Shown here: in pieces, positions 7,398 to 13,126 of the stretch
How the letters are laid out: each line of letters starts with the position of its first letter
How positions within the stretch are numbered: the stretch's first letter is position 1
From: Holosporaceae bacterium
GTDB taxonomy: Bacteria; Pseudomonadota; Alphaproteobacteria; UBA3830
Assembly: GCA_031267195.1 (NCBI GenBank)
Contig: JAIRZO010000024.1
Coordinates: 1 to 13,126 of the forward strand
Direction of reading: 5' to 3'
Length of the DNA stretch: 13,126 nt
The notes under the pieces: model-generated
The model's database searches: none
What the model saw: only the letters and a program-made list of their open reading frames with translations
Told to the model about the DNA's origin: nothing
Program-made: the position numbers and the translations under genes

Positions 7398-8591
7398 TCA
7401 GTTATTAGTGCAGCAATCACCTGCAAAAGAGCATTTCTTTTTCACCAATCCATCATTTAAACCCAAAAATTTAGTGTCCCGTTGATGGTTTTCTAACAGA
7501 CAATCGAAGAGCATGGATTTTGTTATTGGCTTGCCACCCAATCCTGCTATTATCGAAATAACCGGTACATTCGTTCTGAGAAGACTTAGCTTTATTTCCT
7601 GTGCCAATATGCCGCCAATGCCGACGGCAAACGCCTTTTCCACCACAAAAACTTTTTTAGCGCTTTTAAGGATTTCCCGGATTGCATCTTGCGGAAATGG
7701 TCTATAGCTGATCAACGTCAGCACCCCAAATTTATTACCGTGTTTGCAATTAATATCATCCACCACATCACGGATAGTGCCGGCAACGGAGCCCATAGTT
7801 ACAACAATAGTTTCCACATCTTGTGCGTTGTATTTGTGGAAAAGACCACTGGAATTGCCACCAAATTTATCAGAGAACTTATCTCTAACCTGCTCAATGA
7901 CACTGATGGATTTTTGCTGTTTCAGATGAGCCATATATCTTACTTCCATGAAATACTCCGGAGGAACCATAGCACCAATGGCGAGCGGAGTTACCGGATC
8001 CATGGTTATGTGCTGTTTGTAGGTCGGTAAAAATTCATCCACCTCTTTTTGATCAGGAATATTTACACGCTCGAAAGCATGAGTTAATATAAAGCCATCC
8101 ACACATACCATCACCGGACATTTCACTGTTTCAGCTATCCTGAATGCTTGGATGTGTAGATTAACCGCTTCCTGATTGCTTTCGGCGAAAAGCATGATCC
8201 AGCCGGCATCTCGCACCGCCATGGCGTCCGAATGATCGTTCCAGATATTTATGGGAGAACCGATGGCCCGATTGCCGATGGTCATTACGATGGGCAAATC
8301 CAAACCAGATGCATTGTATACCGCCTCCACCATGTGCAGTAATCCCTGACTGGAAGTAGCAGTATAGCTCCTAACTCCCGCTGCCTGAGAACCTATGGTG
8401 GCACTGATGGCTGCCATTTCGGATTCAACATTCAGGTATTCGCAGTTTTGCAATTCACCGCTTCTTACGATTTCTCCAAGCTCTTCCACAATGTGTGTTT
8501 GGGGTGTAATTGGATAGGCGCAAATTAAATTTGGACGACAGAGAGCCACCGCTTTCGCTATTGCCCGAGATCCCTCCAACTGATGCAACAT
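7398..8591 (-). CDS. porA: Pyruvate-type 2-oxoacid oxidoreductase, alpha subunit, 397 aa
   Basis: The alpha subunit forms the substrate side of the active site and contacts thiamine diphosphate and coenzyme A. It contains AYPITPQTHIVEEL (25-38), in which the Thr of YPITP binds the substrate carboxylate in characterised enzymes. NVESEMAAISATIGSQAAG and YTATSSQGL follow, then GNRAIGSPINIWNDHSDAM with RDAGWIMLFAE, the block typical of pyruvate-type PorA. The C-terminal domain has VVTMGS, ISYRPFP and IAGLGGKPIT. The frame is open to 8624, but the start is placed at 8591: GGAGGAAATA immediately precedes this ATG, and the product then begins MLHQLEGSRAIAKAVALCRP like other PorA proteins. It follows gamma by 57 bp and precedes beta by 51 bp. 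The C-terminal tail is cysteine-bearing (CSFAGDCC), with no known role. Confidence 0.92.
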   Translation of the reverse strand: MLHQLEGSRAIAKAVALCRPNLICAYPITPQTHIVEELGEIVRSGELQNCEYLNVESEMAAISATIGSQAAGVRSYTATSSQGLLHMVEAVYNASGLDLPIVMTIGNRAIGSPINIWNDHSDAMAVRDAGWIMLFAESNQEAVNLHIQAFRIAETVKCPVMVCVDGFILTHAFERVNIPDQKEVDEFLPTYKQHITMDPVTPLAIGAMVPPEYFMEVRYMAHLKQQKSISVIEQVRDKFSDKFGGNSSGLFHKYNAQDVETIVVTMGSVAGTIRDVVDDINCKHGNKFGVLTLISYRPFPQDAIREILKSAKKVFVVEKAFAVGIGGILAQEIKLSLLRTNVPVISIIAGLGGKPITKSMLFDCLLENHQRDTKFLGLNDGLVKKKCSFAGDCCTNN

Positions 8592-8648
8592 TATTTCCTC
8601 CAAATTTCCTTGATTGACCAACACAGGCCACTCTTTGCGCTGCCATAC

Positions 8649-9200
8649 CTATACTGCAGCAGTGGATTTCGTTTCCTCATAGGCATTGCGAGCAGCAGCA
8701 ATGTTTTTTTCTGCTATGGCCTTTGGAAATTGCATATCAATCGCTTTCACAACGGATTCAATGTTCACAATACCAGTAAAGGCCGCAAAACTACCCAGAA
8801 GAACCGCATTTGGCAAGGGCCTGCCGATGTGGGCCATGGCGATCGCCGTAGCATTAATGCACTTTATGGTTACAAGCTTTATGCCGAGAGCTGCCGCAAT
8901 GTTGGTTGAGGAATTTATCAACGCACTGCCATTATTTACGAGACCCTGAAATACATTTTCGGATTCAATAACTGTACTGTCCTGAATAATGATCGCATCT
9001 GGCTCCATTATTGGCTCCCGTAGGCGAATTTCCTGCGAAGAGACGCGACAGAACGCCATTACTGGAGCTCCCATTCTTTCAGAGCCAAAGCTGGGGAATC
9101 CCTGAGCGTGCTTCCCTTCGAGAAATGCAGCAACCGACAACAGCTCAGCTGCCGTAACGACACCCTGCCCTCCTCTTCCGTGAATTCTTACCTGAAACAT
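8649..9200 (-). CDS. porG: Pyruvate-type 2-oxoacid oxidoreductase, gamma subunit, 183 aa
   Basis: The gamma subunit completes the alpha-beta-gamma core of multi-subunit 2-oxoacid:acceptor oxidoreductases and contributes to coenzyme A binding. It starts MFQVRIHGRGGQGVVTAAEL, the family hallmark (GRGGQG at residues 8-13), followed by GFPSFGSERMGAPV (34-47), another near-invariant block. The length is normal. Although the frame is open to 9251, that upstream start would lie beyond the -10 element of the promoter at 9240-9245 and so off the transcript. The ATG complementary to 9198-9200, with TGGAG before it, is the sensible start. It is the first gene of the operon gamma-alpha-beta-reductase. 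Confidence 0.92.
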   Translation of the reverse strand: MFQVRIHGRGGQGVVTAAELLSVAAFLEGKHAQGFPSFGSERMGAPVMAFCRVSSQEIRLREPIMEPDAIIIQDSTVIESENVFQGLVNNGSALINSSTNIAAALGIKLVTIKCINATAIAMAHIGRPLPNAVLLGSFAAFTGIVNIESVVKAIDMQFPKAIAEKNIAAARNAYEETKSTAAV

Positions 9201-9239
9201 CCGATCTCCAGCAAACACAAAAAAACCATAGAGGACTTT

Positions 9240-9267
9240 ATTATACCACAATGCGACTACATATGAA
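9240..9267 (-). promoter_or_regulatory. Extended -10 promoter of the por operon
   Basis: On the minus strand the sequence reads TTCATA, 16 bases, then TATAAT, with TGG directly before the hexamer (TGGTATAAT). That is a perfect -10 with an extended TG element and a 4/6 -35 box. Transcription would begin near 9233, leaving about 32 bases of leader before the gamma ATG at 9200. No operator or hairpin is evident in the leader. Confidence 0.65.
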
Positions 9268-9848
9268 TAAAAAAATTCAAAACCTGCGCAGCAAATGCAA
9301 ATTATGAACTAAAGAAGGATGCTGTCTATTAATTATATACTCATTCAAGATGAGACTCCGGACTTGGTTCCGATGAAATTGGTGAATTTTAGATTAAGAA
9401 TTATTGACAGCCTTTGAGCCTGCTCACATCTGACAAGCTCCCCAGCTCCGCCGGGACGTTATGACTCACTGAAATTATCTAATAAATTATCTAGGCAGTG
9501 TTTACAAACCAGCCTTTTTGCACTGATTTTTGAGGTTATGAATGGCTTTTACATCAAGCTGTTCAAAAACTAAAAATTCAATAAAATATTGGGTGGTTTG
9601 TGAACAGTCCCTAAATCTACTTTGTTCATCCAAATCTCCATCACTCTAAACTCATATGGAGATCTTCTCTTATCTTCTATTTTTTTAAACCTTTTTCGTG
9701 AGGTGGCCCTGCATATTAAGCGGTGTTCATTTTGAATATGATCCACTAATAATGAAAAATGACAAAGAGAATCAAGAAATTCTCCAATCAATAGCAGATT
9801 CTATTGTAGGAACGCTGAAAACAAGGGATCGTTTTACACATTTGCTGT
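9268..9848. other. Stretch without a convincing gene
   Basis: About 580 bp separate the por promoter from the MFS stop. I recognise no protein. A 74-codon minus-strand frame (9570-9791) and a 36-codon plus-strand frame (about 9752-9860, ending LKTRDRFTHLLFSNL) are open, but neither has a family match I know, and the first runs through the inverted repeat below. A 12-bp unit beginning AAATTATCTA occurs twice in tandem at 9472-9495 (the 10-base core is exact). No tRNA-like fold or terminator hairpin with a T-run was found. The region looks like mobile-element debris. Confidence 0.4.
9491..9614. repeat. 124-bp MITE-like element with ~21-bp imperfect terminal inverted repeats
   Basis: The left end CTAGGCAGTGTTTACAAACC(A) at 9491-9511 pairs with the right end at 9594-9614, which read on the minus strand is TTAGGGACTGTTCACAAACC(A). 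They match at 17 of 21 positions, with the inner 13 bp differing once. The 82-bp interior holds no gene. I see no clear target-site duplication. The end sequence is reminiscent of IS256-type ends, but this is from memory and weak. A non-autonomous miniature element, or the fused ends of an internally deleted IS, are the likely explanations; a transcriptional hairpin is less likely because of the long loop. Confidence 0.5.
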
Positions 9849-11087
9849 TTAGTAATCTTTAATGGATTTTCTGCAAACATATCCGACTGTAATGAGGCAG
9901 ATGATGGCGCTGAGGGACATGTATAATCCCGGACCGGCTAGCAAGCCCATATGTCCCACCAGAAATTCGTTTATCATCAGCGTTGTTCCGCCAAATATCG
10001 CCGTACTTATGGACCAAGCCAAGCTGCTGCCGCTGTATTTGGTGCCAGTTTTGAATTGCCTCAGCAATATTGTAAACGCCGTGGCTGATACGAGGGCATC
10101 CAAAATACCGTAAACTATCTGTCCGAATATGGCGTAGGCGAAGTTGCCACTGGCGGCCGTGTACATTATAAATGGACTCAGGATCAACGCCAAAAACAAT
10201 CCTCCAAAACATATTTTATATCCATTGAATTTATCAGCCCAGCAGGCGAAAACGGGGATCAGTATGGTGTTCAGCACGATGCCGACGGTGATCGCCGTAG
10301 CGGCCCGCTCCGCCGGCAGACCTCCGATACTCACCGCTATGGTTCTGTAGTATATGTTTCCGGTGTAGACAAAAACCGACACAAATATGGAAAATGCTGC
10401 CGTACAGGCTAATCCAGCTTTGTTGTGACGCCATGCGGCTACCAGCGGAACGTCAAACAACTCGTTATTTTCTTTGGCTTTGCAAAAATCATTCGTTTCT
10501 TTTATGTCGCGGCGCAGATATATGGCCGTTAGGGCAATGACAGCGCTTAGCAGAAAAGGCACTCTCCAGAGAAAATCGTTGTTGAAAAATGATACGACGA
10601 TGGCGGCCACACTTCCCAGAGCCATGCCGGCGGAAGCAGCAAACGAGGTCCAGGAGCCAGCCAAAAAAGGCCGCTGTTTGTCATATTCCGTGAGCAGCAC
10701 AGTTGCTCCGTTAAATTCCCCGCCGACGGCCACTCCCTGCAGCATTCGGAAGATGATCAGCAGAATGGAAGAAACACCACCGATGGAATCATAGGTCGGC
10801 AATGTTCCTATGCCGCAGGTTGCCAAGGCCATCAGCAAAAGCGAGATTATCATGGGAGTCTTTCGGCCATATTTATCCCCCATATGTCCGAAAACGATAG
10901 CTCCGATGGGACGCATGATGTAGCTGGCAGCGAAGACTCCATAGATCTTTAACCGGGCAAAAGTAGCATCATCAACTGGAAAGAACAGCCGCGACAGGTG
11001 GTCCGCCATGTAGGCAAAAAACGTGAACTCCGCCCATTCCAGCAGAGTGCCGAAACTTACGATAACAACACTTTTTTTCGAATTCAT
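9849..11087 (-). CDS. MFS transporter, metabolite:H+ symporter (ProP-like) family, 412 aa
   Basis: This is an inner-membrane transporter of about 12 hydrophobic segments. The MFS motif A is present between TM2 and TM3 (GHMGDKYGRKT, 67-77), and RMLQGVAVGGEF (114-125) with TEY shortly after is the hallmark of the metabolite:H+ symporter group that contains ProP, KgtP and ShiA. The N-terminal FGTLLEWAEFTFFAYMA (12-28) is the usual first helix of this group. The length is slightly short compared with ProP (about 500 aa), mainly because the ProP C-terminal coiled coil is absent. It starts 14 bp after bioB on the same strand, with AAGGA eight bases before the ATG, so it is probably cotranscribed with bioB. 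The substrate cannot be read from sequence; proline/betaine, a dicarboxylate, or a biotin-pathway compound are all possible. Confidence 0.85.
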   Translation of the reverse strand: MNSKKSVVIVSFGTLLEWAEFTFFAYMADHLSRLFFPVDDATFARLKIYGVFAASYIMRPIGAIVFGHMGDKYGRKTPMIISLLLMALATCGIGTLPTYDSIGGVSSILLIIFRMLQGVAVGGEFNGATVLLTEYDKQRPFLAGSWTSFAASAGMALGSVAAIVVSFFNNDFLWRVPFLLSAVIALTAIYLRRDIKETNDFCKAKENNELFDVPLVAAWRHNKAGLACTAAFSIFVSVFVYTGNIYYRTIAVSIGGLPAERAATAITVGIVLNTILIPVFACWADKFNGYKICFGGLFLALILSPFIMYTAASGNFAYAIFGQIVYGILDALVSATAFTILLRQFKTGTKYSGSSLAWSISTAIFGGTTLMINEFLVGHMGLLAGPGLYMSLSAIICLITVGYVCRKSIKDY

Positions 11088-11101
11088 GATAATTTTCCTT
11101 G

Positions 11102-12046
11102 TTACAATGTGGGATTTTCTATCTTAAGATTTAATTTAGCGAATAGTCTTCCGTCAGCATTATCTTTTATGTTATCAACAGTCAATAATTTTTCTCCAGA
11201 AAACAATGCGTTAGCTCCTGCGAATATGCACAGAGCCTGGGTCGATTCTGAGAGTGTATTACGTCCGGCAGCAATTTTCACATAGGACTTCGGCATGAGG
11301 ATTCTTGCCAATGCAATCATTCTCACAAAATCAAAATCATCAATGGAAGAAGAATCATCCACACGTGTTCCAGGAATTTTCACCAATTTATTGATAGGAA
11401 CACAGCGTGGAGGCGTTGGAAGATTTGCGAGAAGCACCAACATCTTAATTCGATCTTCGTTAGTTTCACCCATGCCAACGATTCCGCCGGAGCACACATT
11501 GATGCCTGCATTCTGCACAATTTCTATGGTTTTCAGGCGATCATCGATGGTTCTGGTGGAGACGATGTTGCCATAAAATTCCGGAGACGTGTCCACATTG
11601 TGATTGTAATAATCTAATCCGGATTTCTTTAATTTTTGCGCCTGCTTTTCCGTTATGAATCCGGCTGTAACACAAGTTTCCAGACCAAGAGCCTTCACCA
11701 TCTCCACCATTTCGCATATTCTGTCAAATTCGTTGTCGGATGATGGACAGCGGCCGGAAATGCTCATGCAGAAGCGACTAGCTCCGCACTCCTTTGCCTT
11801 TTTTGCGGTATTTATAACTACATCAAGATCCAACATTGGCTGCTTCGGCATCTTCGTGCCATTACGAACAGATTGGGCGCAGTAGGCGCAATCCTCCGAG
11901 CATCCACCAGTCTTCAGGCTGAGAATATCGCTGATCTGCACCGACTGCTCATCGAAATTTTGTATATGAATTTCATGAGCTGTTCTTAGTAATTTAAAAA
12001 ACAGACCTTTGAAAATGTTCAATGCTTCTTCAAATGTATGTTTCAT
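11102..12046 (-). CDS. bioB: Biotin synthase BioB, 314 aa, intact
   Basis: BioB is a radical-SAM enzyme that inserts sulfur into dethiobiotin, the last step of biotin synthesis. The radical-SAM cluster ligands are Cys49, Cys53 and Cys56 (TGGCSEDCAYCAQS). The [2Fe-2S] ligands Cys93 (RFCM), Cys125 (ETCVTAG) and Cys185 (NVCSGGIVGMGE) are in place, corresponding to Escherichia coli Cys97, 128 and 188. YYNHNVDTSPEFYGN (147-161) supplies the SAM/dethiobiotin-binding Asn and Asp. The fourth [2Fe-2S] ligand, Arg260 in E. coli, aligns with Lys257 here (SYVKIAAGR), an unusual change. The protein lacks most of the E. coli C-terminal tail (346 aa), as other short BioBs do. The ATG lies 8 bp after the bioA remnant stop, with TAGGGA overlapping that stop as ribosome site. 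All catalytic cysteines are kept, so the gene looks functional. Confidence 0.97.
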   Translation of the reverse strand: MKHTFEEALNIFKGLFFKLLRTAHEIHIQNFDEQSVQISDILSLKTGGCSEDCAYCAQSVRNGTKMPKQPMLDLDVVINTAKKAKECGASRFCMSISGRCPSSDNEFDRICEMVEMVKALGLETCVTAGFITEKQAQKLKKSGLDYYNHNVDTSPEFYGNIVSTRTIDDRLKTIEIVQNAGINVCSGGIVGMGETNEDRIKMLVLLANLPTPPRCVPINKLVKIPGTRVDDSSSIDDFDFVRMIALARILMPKSYVKIAAGRNTLSESTQALCIFAGANALFSGEKLLTVDNIKDNADGRLFAKLNLKIENPTL

Positions 12047-12054
12047 AACAATCC

Positions 12055-12223
12055 CTACAGATGTTTGTTAATCACATCGTAGGTTCTTAGCAGATCATCA
12101 CTACTCACGCAATATGGCAGAAACAGATAAATCGTATTTCCCAGTGGTCGAATGAATATTCCATTTTCCCAAGCTTTATCTATGAGGAGCAATTTTTCCT
12201 TGGGTGAAAGGTCTCCAAATCAT
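12055..12223 (-). pseudogene. bioA: bioA remnant: N- and C-terminal ends joined by a large internal deletion
   Basis: BioA makes 7,8-diaminopelargonate from KAPA and SAM. From the ATG at 12223 the frame reads MIWRPFTQGKIAPH, the N-terminus of a BioA of the 'iWrPFTq.K.aP' type, then reaches TAA at 12176. In another frame the DNA from about 12180 to the TAG at 12055 encodes IDKAWENGIFIRPLGNTIYL, then FLPYCVSSDDLLRTYDVINKHL, which is a BioA C-terminus ('G.fiRPlGn.iYl.pPy.is..dl'). A BioA is about 430 residues, so roughly 370 codons, including the PLP lysine and substrate pocket, are gone. The join is out of frame, near 12176-12190. The ATG overlaps the preceding stop (ATGA), and the remnant ends 8 bp before bioB, showing the old operon layout. 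It cannot make enzyme. Confidence 0.88.
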
Positions 12224-12357
12224 TTTATTATCTCCAAAATTTCCTGTGGCATGGCGGTGGTTCGCAAAATCTTGTCCACATCATCGCTGTGCTGAATTAA
12301 TGCATCGGTCTTTGCATTTTTAATGTTTTTTGCAAACATCTTTCCATTGCGTTTCAG
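12220..12357 (-). pseudogene. C-terminal remnant of the gene upstream of bioA (possibly bioD), 45 codons
   Basis: A 45-codon frame, LKRNGKMFAKNIKNAKTDAL, then IQHSDDVDKILRTTAMPQEI, then LEIIK, ends at a TGA overlapping the bioA ATG (ATGA). This tight overlap and the protein-like composition mark it as the tail of an operon gene. The frame is closed by TAG at 12358-12360; eleven more codons upstream (to a TAG at 12391) read RYLKVTAVFG and might be a continuation across a nonsense change. No diagnostic motif survives. By position it would be a biotin gene such as bioD, but I do not recognise the sequence and the label is a guess. Confidence 0.5.
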
Positions 12358-12399
12358 CTATCCAAAAACTGCAGTAACTTTTAAATAACGCTAGCATCA

Positions 12400-12459
12400 T
12401 ATAATAGAGTTCCTTTGAAACGAAAAAATGGTTACTAACCATCAGCTGTTCTACACAGC
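12400..12459 (+). promoter_or_regulatory. Putative promoter and leader palindromes upstream of exonuclease III gene
   Basis: A perfect TATAAT lies at 12400-12405 on the plus strand; no good -35 stands 16-18 bases before it. On the minus strand, TATTAT (12401-12406) overlaps it and could drive the biotin remnant. In the leader, ATGGTTACTAACCAT (12428-12442) is a perfect 7-bp inverted repeat around one base. GCTGTTCTACACAGC (12445-12459) is a 5-bp inverted repeat around five bases. They could be an operator or leader hairpins. The CTGT/ACAG spacing does not fit an E. coli LexA box. Confidence 0.4.
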
Positions 12460-12478
12460 AAAAACAGGCTCCTACAAA

Positions 12479-13126
12479 ATGATTCTTATCTCATTCAACG
12501 TTAATGGACTACGTGCAGCAATTGCCAGTGGATTGGTTGAATTTTTCGATAAATTACAAGCTGATATTATTTTGTTGCAGGAGACAAAGGTGGATGTTCC
12601 TGTCGATTTATCGCCTCTAAAATACCAATCAGTGTGGCATTTTTCGAAGCGAAAAGGGTACTCCGGCACCGTTGTTTTGTTTAAAAACAAGCCTATCGAT
12701 ATCCAGTATGGTTTTAATAATAATGTAGAAATCAACGATGAAGGACGAATCATAACGCTCGAATATCCATTATTTTTTATCGTTAATGTGTATGTGCCAA
12801 ACTCACAAGGCACTCTTGATCGTTGGTATTATCGTCTTGATTGGGATACTGCGCTGTATAGGCATTTATCCGATTTATGCGCTAGAAAACCAGTAATTAT
12901 CGGTGGTGATTTCAACATTGCGCACAATTACATAGATATTTATCCGGAAAATACAAAAAATATCCAGAACAGAGCAGGATTCCGGGAAGAAGAGCGCTGT
13001 GGATTTGACAACCTATTGGAGCTTGGGTTCATTGACACATTTCGTTTTATGCATTCGCATGAATGCGGATCCTATACTTGGTGGTCCGAAAAAAACGAAA
13101 ATCGCAAATACAACCGCGGTCGACGC
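12479..13126 (+). CDS. xth: Exodeoxyribonuclease III (ExoA type), partial at 3' end
   Basis: Exonuclease III is a Mg-dependent AP endonuclease and 3' exonuclease/phosphodiesterase in base excision repair. The 216 codons present show the family blocks: SFNVNGLRA (start), DIILLQETK with the metal-binding Glu, KGYSGTVVLF, EGRIITLEY, VNVYVPNSQG, YYRLDWD, VIIGGDFNIAH with the catalytic Asp and Asn, GFREEER, DTFRF and SYTWW. It is closer to Bacillus ExoA than to E. coli XthA in these blocks. The window ends just before the expected 'WRIDY' region and the final catalytic His. The last residues read NRKYNRGRR where 'NN.GWR' is usual, possibly natural variation. I start at ATG 12479 (AGG ten bases upstream); an in-frame ATG at 12428 would add 17 residues but lies inside the palindrome and has a poor ribosome site. 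It diverges from the biotin remnant. Confidence 0.93.
   Translation, partial: MILISFNVNGLRAAIASGLVEFFDKLQADIILLQETKVDVPVDLSPLKYQSVWHFSKRKGYSGTVVLFKNKPIDIQYGFNNNVEINDEGRIITLEYPLFFIVNVYVPNSQGTLDRWYYRLDWDTALYRHLSDLCARKPVIIGGDFNIAHNYIDIYPENTKNIQNRAGFREEERCGFDNLLELGFIDTFRFMHSHECGSYTWWSEKNENRKYNRGRR

Noticed and set aside
9201-9251. Longer PorG start giving a 200-residue protein
   Set aside because: The added N-terminus (MWYNKVLYGFFVF) has no family match and would begin upstream of the -10 box.
9570-9791. 74-codon minus-strand open frame in the gap after the por operon
   Set aside because: It runs through the right inverted repeat of the MITE-like element, has no recognisable domain, and no clear ribosome site; likely chance or element debris.
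9752-9862. Small plus-strand frame beginning MKNDKENQEILQSIADS and ending LLFSNL
   Set aside because: Protein-like in composition, but short, without a known family, and its end overlaps the MFS gene antisense; kept only as a remark in the region entry.
12445-12466. Possible LexA (SOS) box upstream of xth: CTGT ... ACAG
   Set aside because: The spacing is 5 bases, not the 8 needed for the E. coli-type box, and no GTTC-N7-GTTC pattern is present.
1-13126. CRISPR arrays, tRNA or rRNA genes, riboswitches
   Set aside because: No regularly spaced direct repeats, no cloverleaf-like sequence and no known riboswitch core was seen; the biotin remnant also shows no clear BirA operator.

Overview
The window reads as a piece of a gene-poor, insertion-rich bacterial chromosome. 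It holds part of a lambda-like head-gene cassette, two decayed insertion sequences (IS5 and IS982 type), a broken ABC-F ATPase, an oxygen-sensitive type of 2-oxoacid oxidoreductase operon, and a collapsed biotin operon beside an exonuclease III gene. Worn transposases, truncated genes, an ABC-F of the kind common in intracellular bacteria and a decaying biotin operon suggest a host-associated bacterium in genome decay. A Rickettsiales/Holosporales-like alphaproteobacterium is my best guess, but it is an inference; no rRNA or other taxonomic marker is present.

Layout. (1) 1-2962, minus strand: gpW-like head-tail joining protein, portal, S49 prohead protease and head decoration protein, in the lambda order W-B-C-D. 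The protease gene has a second, in-frame start behind a consensus Shine-Dalgarno, matching the lambda C/Nu3 protease/scaffold layout. The terminase expected just upstream of gpW is absent. (2) 3115-4660: the tail of an IS5-family transposase is fused out of frame to the middle of an ABC-F gene, so both are broken; an IS982-family transposase tail lies beyond on the plus strand. (3) 4763-9200, minus strand: four-gene operon, gamma-alpha-beta of a pyruvate-type 2-oxoacid oxidoreductase, then a fused GltD-like flavoprotein/2[4Fe-4S] ferredoxin. A perfect extended -10 promoter lies just upstream. The fusion suggests electrons pass to NAD(P)+ or a soluble carrier inside one complex. (4) 9252-9848: about 600 bp with no convincing gene but with a 124-bp MITE-like inverted-repeat element. 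(5) 9849-12357, minus strand: remains of a biotin operon. These are the tail of an unidentified gene, a bioA reduced to its first ~14 and last ~40 codons, an intact bioB, and an MFS transporter 14 bp after bioB. (6) 12479-13126, plus strand: an ExoA-type exonuclease III gene, diverging from the biotin remnant and running off the window.

Functionally, the por operon should oxidise pyruvate to acetyl-CoA under low oxygen. The surviving bioB next to a broken bioA means either decay in progress or use of imported dethiobiotin, perhaps through the adjacent transporter.
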